Of a stretch of DNA of 51,881 nucleotides, positions 7,481-16,226 are shown in pieces (the stretch's first letter is position 1; each line of letters begins with the position of its first letter). The stretch spans positions 1-51,881 of the forward strand of contig DATDDB010000035.1 of NCBI GenBank assembly GCA_036524005.1. The letters run 5' to 3'. The notes beneath the pieces are model-generated. The model had not been told where the DNA came from. It did not search any database and saw nothing but the letters and a program-made list of their open reading frames with translations. This DNA comes from DATDDB01 sp036524005. GTDB taxonomy: Bacteria > Pseudomonadota > Gammaproteobacteria > Burkholderiales > Gallionellaceae. The position numbers were made by a program, and so were the translations under genes.

Positions 7481-8731
7481 TCAGGTGTGGCCGCGCATGG
7501 CCAGCAGTGCCGCCCCATAAGCTGCCTCCGTGTGCTGTGCGATCGAAACCGGCACGCCAAGCAGGCGTTCGCGCATTTTGGCCCAGGCGGGATTTTTTGC
7601 GCCGCCGCCGCAGGTGACCACCGATTTGAGCGGGGTGGCACCCAGTTCGGCCAGCCTGGCATAGCCGGCGGCTTCGATGCGGCTCAGGCCCTGCAGCAGG
7701 CCGTGGAGAAACTGGGCATCGTCAGCGGGGCGCGGGGAGGTGCGCGGCGCGAAATCCGGGGCGTTGACCGGGAAACGCTCGCCGGGGCGGGGCAGGGGGT
7801 AATAATCCAGGGCGCTATCGGTAGAGGGATCGATGCGGCAGCTGAGCTTTGCCAGTTGTTCGTCGCTGAAATACAGTCTCAGGGCGCCGCCGCCCGCATT
7901 GGAGGCGCCGCCTGCCAGCCACATATCGCCGTAGCGATGGCTGTATACCCCGTATTCCGCGGCTTCCACGCGCCGTTCCGAGAGCAGCTTGAGGACCAGG
8001 GTCGTGCCCAGCGAGGTCACGGCTGCGCCGGGCTCATTGATGCCGGCGGCGATGAAAGCGGCGATGCTGTCAGTCGTGCCAGCGCGCACCCGGCATTCCG
8101 GGTTGATCCTGAAATGCTCGGCGATGGCCGGGCTGATCCTGGCAATCTCGGCGCCGGGGGCGATTACATGCGGCAGCAGGTGGGTGTGCGGCAGGTTCAG
8201 CACCCAGTCCGGCCAGTTCAGGCGTTCCACGTCATAGCCGGATTTCAACGCGTTGTGATAGTCCGTGGTGCCGCCCGCACCCGTGAGCAGCGCGGCCAGC
8301 CAGTCGGCCTGGTGCATGAAGTGAGCGGCATCCGATAGATCGGAATTCCGGGTCAGCCAGAAGAATTTGGCCAGGCCGGAAGTGGCGCTGCATGCCGTAT
8401 GCCCTGGAGGTGCGGTCTTTTCCAGTTCCGCGGCCTCAAGCTCCGCACGATTGTCGGAATAAAGCAGGGGCGGGGAAATCGGTCGCAACTCGGCATCGCA
8501 CAACAGGACGGTGGCGGAAGTCGCGTCCAGCGCGATGTTCTGCAATTGCGCCGCGAAAAGGGGAGGGATATGCCTGAGCAGCTCATGCAGCGCTTCGCGC
8601 CAGTCCAGCGGAGGCTGATCCTCTGTGCCATGATAGGCAACGCGGCCCTGGTGGACAATGCCGCCATTGCCATCGATTACGCAGGCGCGCGCGCCGGAAG
8701 TGCCGAAATCGAGGCCCAGATGGTAGATCAT
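7481..8731 (-). CDS. FGGY-family carbohydrate kinase (ribulokinase/xylulokinase-like)
   Basis: A 416-residue sugar kinase of the actin-like ATPase fold. IYHLGLDFGTSGARACVID is the N-terminal phosphate-1 motif, AGTTDSIAAFIAAG the mid-protein adenosine/sugar region with a catalytic-type Asp, TSLGTTLVLK a second phosphate loop, and VVTCGGGAKNPAWAKM the C-terminal FGGY signature. It is shorter than the E. coli xylulokinase type (about 480) and resembles the plant/cyanobacterial D-ribulose kinase group; the exact sugar is not certain. The ATG at 8731 is chosen because the fold starts there. Upstream, 190 bases separate it from the divergent rimP operon. It may head the minus-strand cluster that continues to 4260, after a 104-base gap. 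Confidence 0.85.
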   Translation of the reverse strand: MIYHLGLDFGTSGARACVIDGNGGIVHQGRVAYHGTEDQPPLDWREALHELLRHIPPLFAAQLQNIALDATSATVLLCDAELRPISPPLLYSDNRAELEAAELEKTAPPGHTACSATSGLAKFFWLTRNSDLSDAAHFMHQADWLAALLTGAGGTTDYHNALKSGYDVERLNWPDWVLNLPHTHLLPHVIAPGAEIARISPAIAEHFRINPECRVRAGTTDSIAAFIAAGINEPGAAVTSLGTTLVLKLLSERRVEAAEYGVYSHRYGDMWLAGGASNAGGGALRLYFSDEQLAKLSCRIDPSTDSALDYYPLPRPGERFPVNAPDFAPRTSPRPADDAQFLHGLLQGLSRIEAAGYARLAELGATPLKSVVTCGGGAKNPAWAKMRERLLGVPVSIAQHTEAAYGAALLAMRGHT

Positions 8732-8832
8732 AAAATGAGCATGGTGAGGGGCAGGGGAGTTCAATTGTACCAATCCCGGGCATGTGCGGGGCCCAGGCCC
8801 TGGGGCGGACTGTACGTTCGTGCTGGAATATT

Positions 8833-8864
8833 TTGTAGTGTGCTGGGGATATTTCTGCTATAAT
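8833..8864 (+). promoter_or_regulatory. Promoter of the rimP-nusA-infB operon
   Basis: TGCTATAAT at 8856-8864 is an extended -10 element with a consensus hexamer. The best -35 candidate, TTGTAG (8833-8838), has a long 20-base spacer, so the extended -10 probably carries most of the strength. It lies just before the terminator-like leader hairpin. Confidence 0.55.
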
Positions 8865-8883
8865 CTGCTTGATTTTCAAAGAT

Positions 8884-8904
8884 GGGCTTCGGGCCCGTTT
8901 TTTA
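8884..8904 (+). terminator. Terminator-like attenuator in the rimP leader
   Basis: GGGCTTCGGGCCC at 8884-8896 forms a short hairpin with a TTCG-type loop and is followed by six T (8898-8903). It lies between the promoter and the rimP start at 8921, so it would act inside the leader of the nusA operon, where NusA-responsive attenuation is a known theme. Confidence 0.6.
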
Positions 8905-8920
8905 TTTGTGGGTAAAAGTT

Positions 8921-9373
8921 ATGGATGTGGCGCGTCTGGTGGAGACGACCCTGGCAGGTATGGGGTATGAGCTGGTTGATCTGGAAATTTCGGGTCGCGG
9001 CATGCTGCGGGTGTTTATTGATAAGCCCCATGGCGAAATGCCTGGTGGCGAGCATGGCGGAATCGGGCTGGATGACTGCGAGCGGGTAAGCAACCAGTTG
9101 ACCCGTCTTTTTGCCGTTGAGGGCGTGGTCTATGACCGGCTGGAAGTGTCTTCCCCGGGGCTGGACCGGCCATTGAAGAAGGAAGCGGATTTTGTCCGTT
9201 TCCGCGGCGAGAAGGCGAGCCTCAAGTTGCGTGTTCCGATGGATGGCCGCAAGAATTTCATCGGCATCCTCGGCGAAGTCAAGGATGGCGTGTTGCAGTT
9301 GGATGTGGAAGGCAAGCAAGTGGCAATCATGCTGTCCAATGTGGACAAGGCCCGCCTGGTGCCGGAGTTTTGA
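8921..9373 (+). CDS. rimP: Ribosome maturation factor RimP
   Basis: A 150-residue cytoplasmic factor needed for 30S subunit maturation. MDVARLVETTLAGMGYELVD opens the N-terminal alpha/beta domain, followed by RVFIDKPHG, DDCERVSNQL and the conserved YDRLEVSSPGLDRPL, then an Sm-like C-terminal domain (FIGILGEVKDGVLQLDVEG). The ATG at 8921 is chosen as the family start; an upstream in-frame codon at 8882 lies in the leader hairpin. It is the first gene of the classical rimP-nusA-infB transcription and translation operon. Confidence 0.96.
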   Translation: MDVARLVETTLAGMGYELVDLEISGRGMLRVFIDKPHGEMPGGEHGGIGLDDCERVSNQLTRLFAVEGVVYDRLEVSSPGLDRPLKKEADFVRFRGEKASLKLRVPMDGRKNFIGILGEVKDGVLQLDVEGKQVAIMLSNVDKARLVPEF

Positions 9374-9421
9374 AGCGAGGGGCGGTTACGCCCGGTAAAC
9401 AGATTAGAGTCGGAGACGGTG

Positions 9422-10894
9422 ATGAATCGTGAAGTGTTGATGTTGGTTGACGCCCTGGCGCGTGAAAAAAACGTGGACAAGGAGGTTGTATTTGGCGCGC
9501 TGGAAGCGGCGCTGGCCTCTGCCACCAAGAAGCGTTTTGCCGAGGAGGCGGATGTGCGCGTGAGCATAGACCGCGAGACGGGAGATTATTCCTCTTTCCG
9601 CCGCTGGCAGGTGATGGACGACGAGACCTTTGAGACCCCGGATTTGCATATCAAGCTGGCCGAGGCGCAAAAAAACAATCCGGACATTCAACTGGAAGAG
9701 TTCATCGAAGAGCCGCTGGAATCGGTTGATTTCGGGCGCATCGATGCGCAGGCCGCCAAGCAGGTGATATTCCAGAAGATCCGCGATGCCGAGCGCGAGC
9801 AGATTTTGAGCGACTTCATGGCGCGCAAGGATCACCTGGTCACCGGCGCCATCAAGCGCATGGAGCGGGGCAATGCCATCGTCGAGTTCGGCAAGATCGA
9901 GGCGCTGCTGCCGCGCGACCAGATGATACCCAAGGAAAACCTGCGCGTGGGCGACCGCGTGCGCGCCTACCTGTTGCGCGTGGACCGATCCCTGCGCGGA
10001 CCGCAAATCGTTCTTTCCCGCATCACCCCGGAATTCTTGGTCAAGCTGTTCGAGCTGGAAGTCCCGGAGATCGAAGAAGGCCTGCTGGAAATCGTCAGCG
10101 CAGCGCGCGACCCCGGCTCGCGTGCCAAGATTGCGGTGCGCTCGCATGACGCGCGCCTGGACCCCATTGGCACCTGCGTCGGCATGCGCGGCTCGCGCGT
10201 GCAGGCGGTGACCAACGAGCTGGCCGGCGAGCGTGTCGACATCATCCTGTGGTCGGAAGACCCGGCCACCGGCGTGATCAATGCGCTGGCCCCGGCGGAG
10301 GTGACCAGCATCGTGGTTGATGAAGACAAGCACAGCATGGATGTGGTGGTTGAAGAAGAAAACCTGGCACAGGCCATCGGCCGCAACGGACAAAACGTGC
10401 GTCTGGCCAGCGAACTGACCGGCTGGGAACTCAACATCATGACGGTCGAGGAATCCAGCCAGAAGAACGAGCAGGAATTCGCCAAGGTGCGCGACCTGTT
10501 CATGTCCAAGCTCGACGTGGACGAGGAGGTGGCCGACATCCTGGTGCAGGAGGGCTTCAATACCCTGGAAGAGGTGGCCTATGTGCCGCTCGAGGAAATG
10601 CTGGAGATCGAGGCGCTGGATGAGGCGACGGTCAACGAGTTGCGCAGCCGTGCACGCAATGCCCTGCTGACCCAGGCCATTGCCAACGAGGAGCAGGTGG
10701 AGCACAACATCGAGGATTTGCTCAAGATCGAGGGCATGGACGAGGCAACTGCCCGCACACTGGCGGGCAATGGGGTGGGCACACAGGAGGCGTTGGCCGA
10801 CCTGGCTGTGGACGAGCTGGTCGAAATGACCGGCATGGACAGCGAGCGCGCAAACAAACTGATCATGACGGCGCGCGCGCCCTGGTTTGCGTGA
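9422..10894 (+). CDS. nusA: Transcription termination/antitermination factor NusA
   Basis: A 490-residue RNA polymerase-binding factor acting in pausing, termination and rRNA antitermination. The N-terminal RNAP-binding domain (1-125) is followed by an S1 domain, two KH domains (including PIGTCVGMRGSRVQAV and AIGRNGQNVRLASELTGW) and two C-terminal helix-hairpin-helix acidic repeats. It has the full length seen in proteobacteria. The ATG at 9422 has GGAG about seven bases upstream; a GTG directly before it is less likely. It lies 48 bases after rimP and 44 before infB. Confidence 0.97.
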   Translation: MNREVLMLVDALAREKNVDKEVVFGALEAALASATKKRFAEEADVRVSIDRETGDYSSFRRWQVMDDETFETPDLHIKLAEAQKNNPDIQLEEFIEEPLESVDFGRIDAQAAKQVIFQKIRDAEREQILSDFMARKDHLVTGAIKRMERGNAIVEFGKIEALLPRDQMIPKENLRVGDRVRAYLLRVDRSLRGPQIVLSRITPEFLVKLFELEVPEIEEGLLEIVSAARDPGSRAKIAVRSHDARLDPIGTCVGMRGSRVQAVTNELAGERVDIILWSEDPATGVINALAPAEVTSIVVDEDKHSMDVVVEEENLAQAIGRNGQNVRLASELTGWELNIMTVEESSQKNEQEFAKVRDLFMSKLDVDEEVADILVQEGFNTLEEVAYVPLEEMLEIEALDEATVNELRSRARNALLTQAIANEEQVEHNIEDLLKIEGMDEATARTLAGNGVGTQEALADLAVDELVEMTGMDSERANKLIMTARAPWFA

Positions 10895-10938
10895 GAGCAG
10901 AGCGTAGTTATTCTGGATACTGGGTTTAAGAGGTAGCG

Positions 10939-13575
10939 ATGGCAAAAATGAACGTAGCGCTGTTTGCTGGCGAGCTGGGCCTGCCGGTCGAACTGTTGCT
11001 GGAACAGTTGCATGCGGCCGGGGTCGCCAAACAGAAGGAGACCGACCCAATTTCCGAGCAGGACAAAGCACAACTGCTGGAACACTTGCGCTCGGCGCAT
11101 GGTGCGGCCAAGAGCAAGAAGGTCACTTTGACCCGGCGCGAAACCACGGAAATCAAGAAATCGGACAGCACCGGGAAGGCGCGCACCATCCAGGTTGAGG
11201 TGCGCAAGAAGCGCGTGGTCGCTCCGTCTGCCGCGAAGGTTGAAGAGGCAGCGCAGCCCGCAGTGGCTGAGGCGCCTGCCGAAAAAGCCGCCAAGGCGGC
11301 TGAGAAGGCACCGGCCAAGGTTGCAGGCAAGCCCAGCAAGGTGATAGACGAGCGCGAACTGGCGCTGCGCGAGGAAGAGCAACGCCGCCTCGCCGAGCTG
11401 CAGGCGCGCCAGGAAGCGGATGCGCTGGCCAAGAAGGAGCGCGCCAAGCGCAAGGTGGCTGCTGCCGTCGAAGCCGAGAAGAAGCCGGAACCGGAACCGG
11501 AACCCAAGCCAGCCGAGGTGGTTGCGCAGCCGGCCGCTCCTGCTGCACAGCCTAATCTTGCGGAAGGCACGTTGCACAAGCCCGCGCCCGGCGACAAGGT
11601 GAGCAAGCCCGGTGGTGGCAAGAAGGGCGTAAAGCAGGAAGACAAGAGCAGCCCATGGAGCGAAGCCGGACACAAGAAACGCACCCCCGTTCCCGACAGC
11701 CGCCTGGGTGGCGGATGGACGGGCGCGGCGCGCGCGCGCGCGCCGCGCCATAACGACAAGCACGCCAAGCAGGAAACCACAGCGGCACAACACGCTTTCT
11801 CGATGCCGACCGAACCGGTGGTGCGCGAAATTGCGGTGCCCGAAACGATCACTGTTGCCGAGCTGGCGCAGAAAATGTCGGTCAAGGCTGCCGAGATCAT
11901 CAAGAAACTGATGACCATGGGTTCCATGGTGACCATCAACCAGGTGCTTGACCAGGAAACCGCGATGATCGTGGTTGAGGAAATGGGCCACGTCGCCAAG
12001 GCGGCCAAGGCCGATGAACCGGATGCCTACCTGGCCGAAGCGGCCGAACAGAAGGATGTGGCGCTGGAAGCGCGTGCCCCTGTGGTTACGGTGATGGGCC
12101 ACGTCGACCACGGCAAGACCTCGCTGCTCGACTATATCCGCCGCACCCGTGTCGCTTCCGGCGAGGCAGGCGGCATTACCCAGCACATCGGCGCATATCA
12201 TGTGGATACGCCGCGCGGCATGATTACATTCCTCGATACGCCGGGCCATGAGGCCTTCACCGCGATGCGCGCGCGCGGCGCCAAGGCGACCGACATCGTC
12301 ATTCTGGTGGTGGCCGCCGACGACGGCGTGATGCCGCAGACCAAGGAAGCCATCCACCATGCCAGGGCGGGCAACGTGCCCATCGTGGTGGCGGTGACCA
12401 AAATCGACAAGCCCGAAGCCAATTCGGAACGCGTCAAGCAGGAGCTGGTGGCTGAAGGCGTGGTGCCGGAAGATTGGGGCGGCGATGCCATGTTCGTGGA
12501 AGTTTCCTCCAAGTCCGGCCAGGGCATCGACCAGTTGCTGGAAAGCGTGCTGCTGCAGGCCGAGGTGCTGGAGCTGAAAGCGCCGCGTGCGACCCATGCC
12601 AAGGGGCTGGTGATCGAAGCACGCCTGGACAAGGGCAAGGGCCCGGTGGCCACGGTGCTGGTGCAAACCGGCACCATGAAGCGCGGCGATGCGGTGCTGG
12701 TGGGCGCGGTGTATGGCCGTGTGCGTGCCATGCTGGACGAGACCGGCAAGGCTGTCGCCGAAGCCGGCCCCTCGATCCCGGTCGAAATACAGGGCTTGTC
12801 GGAAGTTCCGGATGCCGGCGAAGAACTGATGGTGCTGGCAGATGAAAAGCGCGCGCGTGAAATTGCTTTGTTCCGCCAGGGAAAATACCGCGGCGTGAAG
12901 CTGGCCAAGCAGCAGGCAGCCAAGCTGGAGAATATGTTCGAACAGATGGCGGAAGGCGAAGTGCGCACCCTGTCGCTGATCGTCAAGGCTGACGTGCAGG
13001 GTTCCGTGGAGGCGATTGCTTCATCGCTGCAGAAGCTTTCCACCAGCGAGGTCAAGGTCAACCTGATACACAGCGGTGTGGGCGGCATTACCGAATCCGA
13101 CATCAACCTGGCGCTTGCCTCCAAGGCCATCGTCATCGGGTTCAACACCCGGGCGGACGCCGCAGCGCGCAAGCTGGCGGAATCTTCCGGCGTGGACATC
13201 CGTTATTACAACATCATCTATGCGATGGTGGATGAGATCAAGGCCGCACTCTCGGGCATGCTGGCGCCGGAGAAGAAGGAAAGCGTCATCGGCATGGTGG
13301 AGATACGCCAGGTGTTCCACATCTCCAAGGTGGGCACGGTGGCCGGCTGTTATGTCACGGACGGCATGGTCAAGCGCAATGCGCAGGTGCGCGTGCTGCG
13401 CGACAACGTGGTGATCCACACCGGGGAACTCGATTCGCTCAAGCGCTTCAAGGACGACGTCAAGGAAGTAAAGTCGAATTTCGAGTGCGGCCTGTCGCTC
13501 AAGGGTTTCAACGACCTGCAAGTGGGCGACATGCTGGAGGTGTTCGAGATCGTTGAAGTGGCGCGCGCCCTGTGA
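10939..13575 (+). CDS. infB: Translation initiation factor IF-2
   Basis: An 878-residue GTPase that places initiator tRNA on the 30S subunit. It has an N-terminal IF2N domain (MAKMNVALFAGELGL), a long charged Ala/Lys/Glu-rich linker (about 60-290), a second IF2N region (ITVAELAQKMSVKAAEII), and the G domain from about 385 with GHVDHGKT (387-394), DTPGHE and TKIDKPEA. C-terminal domains follow. The linker contains a perfect 28-bp G/C palindrome encoding residues 262-271. The following gene rbfA is unusually distant (233 bases). Confidence 0.98.
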   Translation: MAKMNVALFAGELGLPVELLLEQLHAAGVAKQKETDPISEQDKAQLLEHLRSAHGAAKSKKVTLTRRETTEIKKSDSTGKARTIQVEVRKKRVVAPSAAKVEEAAQPAVAEAPAEKAAKAAEKAPAKVAGKPSKVIDERELALREEEQRRLAELQARQEADALAKKERAKRKVAAAVEAEKKPEPEPEPKPAEVVAQPAAPAAQPNLAEGTLHKPAPGDKVSKPGGGKKGVKQEDKSSPWSEAGHKKRTPVPDSRLGGGWTGAARARAPRHNDKHAKQETTAAQHAFSMPTEPVVREIAVPETITVAELAQKMSVKAAEIIKKLMTMGSMVTINQVLDQETAMIVVEEMGHVAKAAKADEPDAYLAEAAEQKDVALEARAPVVTVMGHVDHGKTSLLDYIRRTRVASGEAGGITQHIGAYHVDTPRGMITFLDTPGHEAFTAMRARGAKATDIVILVVAADDGVMPQTKEAIHHARAGNVPIVVAVTKIDKPEANSERVKQELVAEGVVPEDWGGDAMFVEVSSKSGQGIDQLLESVLLQAEVLELKAPRATHAKGLVIEARLDKGKGPVATVLVQTGTMKRGDAVLVGAVYGRVRAMLDETGKAVAEAGPSIPVEIQGLSEVPDAGEELMVLADEKRAREIALFRQGKYRGVKLAKQQAAKLENMFEQMAEGEVRTLSLIVKADVQGSVEAIASSLQKLSTSEVKVNLIHSGVGGITESDINLALASKAIVIGFNTRADAAARKLAESSGVDIRYYNIIYAMVDEIKAALSGMLAPEKKESVIGMVEIRQVFHISKVGTVAGCYVTDGMVKRNAQVRVLRDNVVIHTGELDSLKRFKDDVKEVKSNFECGLSLKGFNDLQVGDMLEVFEIVEVARAL
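11722..11749. repeat. 28-bp all-G/C perfect palindrome inside infB
   Basis: The left arm GGCGCGGCGCGCGC (11722-11735) is exactly complementary to the right arm (11736-11749). The centre is an alternating GC run, a sequence type that readily forms Z-DNA or a cruciform. In the protein it encodes an Ala/Arg-rich part of the IF-2 linker. Confidence 0.9.
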
Positions 13576-13808
13576 AAAACGACTGCGAAGCGATGATGCT
13601 GTGTTGGAAACCGGCTCAAAATGCGCATTTACTACATGTAAAACGCATTCGCGACACGTTACTGGCGAAGCCAGCCGCTTGCGGGAGCGAATGCGGGCCG
13701 CACTTCCCGCACTGGAGGGTTTCACCCCACCGTGTCAGCGCGGCGGCTTTTTCGCCGCTTTCCGCCTTGCCTGATCGCTTCTCGTTGCGTTTTTCAATCT
13801 CATAAGTC
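13576..13808. other. infB-rbfA intergenic spacer with several dyads
   Basis: I see no gene in these 233 bases. They hold an imperfect dyad at about 13618-13651 (AATGCG..CGCATT arms around ATTTAC..GTAAAA), a small CTGGC-GAAG-CCAG hairpin, and GCGGCG-GCTTTTT-CGCCGC at 13740-13758. The last is close to a terminator but the T-run is in the loop rather than after it. Confidence 0.6.
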
Positions 13809-14174
13809 ATGGCCAAGGATTACGCCAGGACTGAGCGCGTCGCCGAGCAGATGCAGCGCGAGCTGGCTGAGTTGGTGCGGCTGGAGGTCAAGGACCCGCG
13901 CGTGCGCATGGTTACGCTTACCGGGGTCGAGGTGGCGCGCGACTATTCCCATGCCAAGGTGTTCTATACCACGCTGGAAGGCGAAAATTCCAAGGTGCAG
14001 CAAGGGCTTGAGCGCGCCAGCGGATTCCTGCGCAGCCAGTTGGCCCATGCCATGAAGCTGCGCGTCATCCCCCAACTGCATTTCGTTTATGACGCCTCTG
14101 TCGAGCGCGGCGCGCGACTGTCGAAGCTGATAGACGAAGCCGTCGCTGCCGACGAACAACACCACAAGGATTAG
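13809..14174 (+). CDS. rbfA: 30S ribosome-binding factor RbfA
   Basis: A 121-residue cold-shock ribosome-assembly factor that binds the 5' helix region of 16S rRNA. RTERVAEQMQRELAELVRLEV is the first helix, VRMVTLTGVEVARDYSHAKVF the KH-like central strands, and IPQLHFVYDASVERGARL the conserved C-terminal KH segment. Length and motifs are typical. Despite the long spacer after infB it keeps the usual operon position before truB. Confidence 0.96.
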   Translation: MAKDYARTERVAEQMQRELAELVRLEVKDPRVRMVTLTGVEVARDYSHAKVFYTTLEGENSKVQQGLERASGFLRSQLAHAMKLRVIPQLHFVYDASVERGARLSKLIDEAVAADEQHHKD

Positions 14175-14179
14175 GGCTT

Positions 14180-14218
14180 GTTAATGCGCATTTCTCGCAT
14201 GTGGAATTGGCATTGACC
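14180..14218. repeat. Dyad related to the one upstream of rbfA
   Basis: ATGCGCATTT.CT..CATGT recurs here and at about 13620, in each case within an AATGC..GCATT dyad. The two copies lie in the gaps on either side of rbfA. Similarity is partial (a 10-base exact core plus scattered matches). Confidence 0.35.
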
Positions 14219-14233
14219 GGCCCTGAACCGTCC

Positions 14234-15151
14234 ATGAAACGAGCCTGGCGTGCGCTCGACGGCGTTTTGCTGTTCGACAAGCCACTGCATCTGAGCTCCA
14301 ACACCGCCCTGCAAAAGGTGCGCCGCCTGTTCCAGGCGGAGAAGGCGGGCCACACCGGCACCCTGGATCCCTTGGCTACCGGGCTGCTGCCCATCTGCTT
14401 CGGCGAAGCGACCAAGTTTTCCAATGTGCTTCTGGATGCGAGCAAGGCCTATCGTGCCTGGATACGCCTCGGGCAGCGCACCACTACCGGTGATGCAGAA
14501 GGCGAGATCATTGCCGAAAGCCCGGTCAGCGCAGACCAGGCGCAAGTACTGGATGTTTTGCGTCGCCTGACCGGCGAAATCGATCAGTTGCCGCCCATGC
14601 ATAGCGCCCTGAAGCATCAGGGCAAGCCGCTGTATGAATACATCCGCAAGGGTGAAACCGTGGAGCGCGAACCGCGCCGGGTGACCATACACGAACTGGC
14701 GCTGGAGCATTTTGCGGGTAATGAGTTGCGCGTCACCGTGCATTGCAGCAAGGGCACTTATGTGCGTACACTGGCTGAAGACATCGGGCAGCTACTGGGC
14801 TGCGGCGCGCATTTGCAAGGACTCAGGCGTCTGGCAACCGGCCCGTTCCGTCTGGAAAATGCGTATACCCTGGAGCAACTCGAAAGCATGGGCCCGGAAC
14901 AGCGCGATGCCTGTCTGCTGCCGCTGGATTGCATGCTGCAGGACTTTCCCAGGCTGGATCTGGATGCATCCCAGGTGCGGCGCCTGGCCCAAGGGCAGCG
15001 GCTGGGGCTGGACACCGGCTTGCCAAACGGGAAAATCAGGCTGCATGGTCCACAAGGGTTTATTGGGCTGGGATTCCTGCAAGGTCGTCGGCTGGCGCCG
15101 GAAAGGCTGGTTGCAGCCATAGCCAGAAATGCAGCGGAAAATTCGCTATGA
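14234..15151 (+). CDS. truB: tRNA pseudouridine(55) synthase TruB
   Basis: A 305-residue enzyme that isomerises U55 of the T-loop in tRNAs. GVLLFDKPLHLSSN opens the domain; GHTGTLDPLATGLLP carries the catalytic Asp45. KAYRAWIRLGQRTTTGDAEG, the Tyr-containing LYEYIRKGE and KGTYVRTLAEDIGQ follow, then a C-terminal PUA-like segment. The ATG at 14234 is preferred over a GTG at 14201, whose extra 11 residues match nothing. No strong ribosome site is visible at either. It is the last gene of the nusA-infB block before a plain intergenic stretch. Confidence 0.95.
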   Translation: MKRAWRALDGVLLFDKPLHLSSNTALQKVRRLFQAEKAGHTGTLDPLATGLLPICFGEATKFSNVLLDASKAYRAWIRLGQRTTTGDAEGEIIAESPVSADQAQVLDVLRRLTGEIDQLPPMHSALKHQGKPLYEYIRKGETVEREPRRVTIHELALEHFAGNELRVTVHCSKGTYVRTLAEDIGQLLGCGAHLQGLRRLATGPFRLENAYTLEQLESMGPEQRDACLLPLDCMLQDFPRLDLDASQVRRLAQGQRLGLDTGLPNGKIRLHGPQGFIGLGFLQGRRLAPERLVAAIARNAAENSL

Positions 15152-15260
15152 AATAACCCTGTTCCACCTGGTCCAGGCCCCGCCATTTATCAAACTTTCA
15201 CTTTTCCTAATGCAATATATGGCGTAGTATTAAAATAAAACAAAGGGAAAATAACTAGAT

Positions 15261-16226
15261 ATGTACTGGCGCCTGGTCATTTTAGCCTCAACCCTGCTGT
15301 TGCAAAGTTGCGCTCTGTTCAAGCAGGAAGAGCCGCCCGAAGCACCTCCTGCGCCGCCGCCTGTCGTTGTCATACCTGAGCCCAAGCGCGCCGCCATGGA
15401 GGTGGTTATTCTGGTCAGCGAGGATACGCCAGCTTATAGCAAAGTGGCCAAGGCGCTTTCCATGCAATTGGGGCAGCGCAGCAGCATCCGCTACCTGGGA
15501 GGGAGCCAGCTCGAGAATGTCAGGATGCTGGACGCCTATAAGAATGACGAGCGCAAACAGTTTGTCAGCATCGGGTTGAATGCTTCAGTTGCCGCAAAAT
15601 CGCTGGTAAACAGGCAGGTGATTTTCTGCCAGGTATTCAATTACCAGGATTATGGCCTGCTGACTTCAAGGCACAAAGGGGTCAGCATGATCCCCTCGCT
15701 GTCCAAGACCTTTACTGCTTGGCGTGCACTCTCTCCAGCTACTGCGGATGTCGGGGTGATCAGCGGCCCGGGTTTTGAAGGCATGATGCAGGTAGCCAGT
15801 TCCGTCGCAAGGAGCCAAGGCATCGCACTGCACTACGAAATTGTCAACTCGGACAAGGAATATCAATATGCCTACAAGCAAATGGCCGACAAAGTGCAGG
15901 GATACTGGCTGTTGCCGGATAACCGGGTGCTGAGCGAGAATGTATTGCGCGATGTCATGACATTTAGTGTGCGCAACAGCAAACAGGTGGTGGTGTTCAG
16001 TGATGAACTGCTCAATCTCGGGGGCTTGTTCAGCGTCACCAGCGACTACCGGAACATCGTGCAACTGGTGCTGGACCGGCTGGAAAAGGCGCAGGGCAAG
16101 GAGGACGTCCCGGGTCCTGATATCGTATATCTCGACCGGGCGATTCTGACTATCAATCCCGTGATGGCGCAAAGGCTGAATCTGGAAATCCCCGAGCACT
16201 ACAAAAAATATGCCAAGGGCCGATAG
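15261..16226 (+). CDS. Substrate-binding-type lipoprotein (ABC_sub_bind-like)
   Basis: A 321-residue predicted lipoprotein. The signal peptide ends in the lipobox LQSC (Cys17), followed by a Pro-rich linker (EEPPEAPPAPPPVVVIPEP). The mature part resembles the periplasmic binding fold of uncharacterised ABC systems of the TrpX/ABC_sub_bind type: VVILVSEDTPAYSKVAKAL, the central VGVISGPGFEGM and the late YWLLPDNRVLS. No permease or ATPase gene is near. Instead, its last codons overlap the start of a membrane GGDEF/EAL gene, suggesting it feeds a ligand signal to that protein across the periplasm. This role is an inference from gene coupling. Confidence 0.75.
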   Translation: MYWRLVILASTLLLQSCALFKQEEPPEAPPAPPPVVVIPEPKRAAMEVVILVSEDTPAYSKVAKALSMQLGQRSSIRYLGGSQLENVRMLDAYKNDERKQFVSIGLNASVAAKSLVNRQVIFCQVFNYQDYGLLTSRHKGVSMIPSLSKTFTAWRALSPATADVGVISGPGFEGMMQVASSVARSQGIALHYEIVNSDKEYQYAYKQMADKVQGYWLLPDNRVLSENVLRDVMTFSVRNSKQVVVFSDELLNLGGLFSVTSDYRNIVQLVLDRLEKAQGKEDVPGPDIVYLDRAILTINPVMAQRLNLEIPEHYKKYAKGR

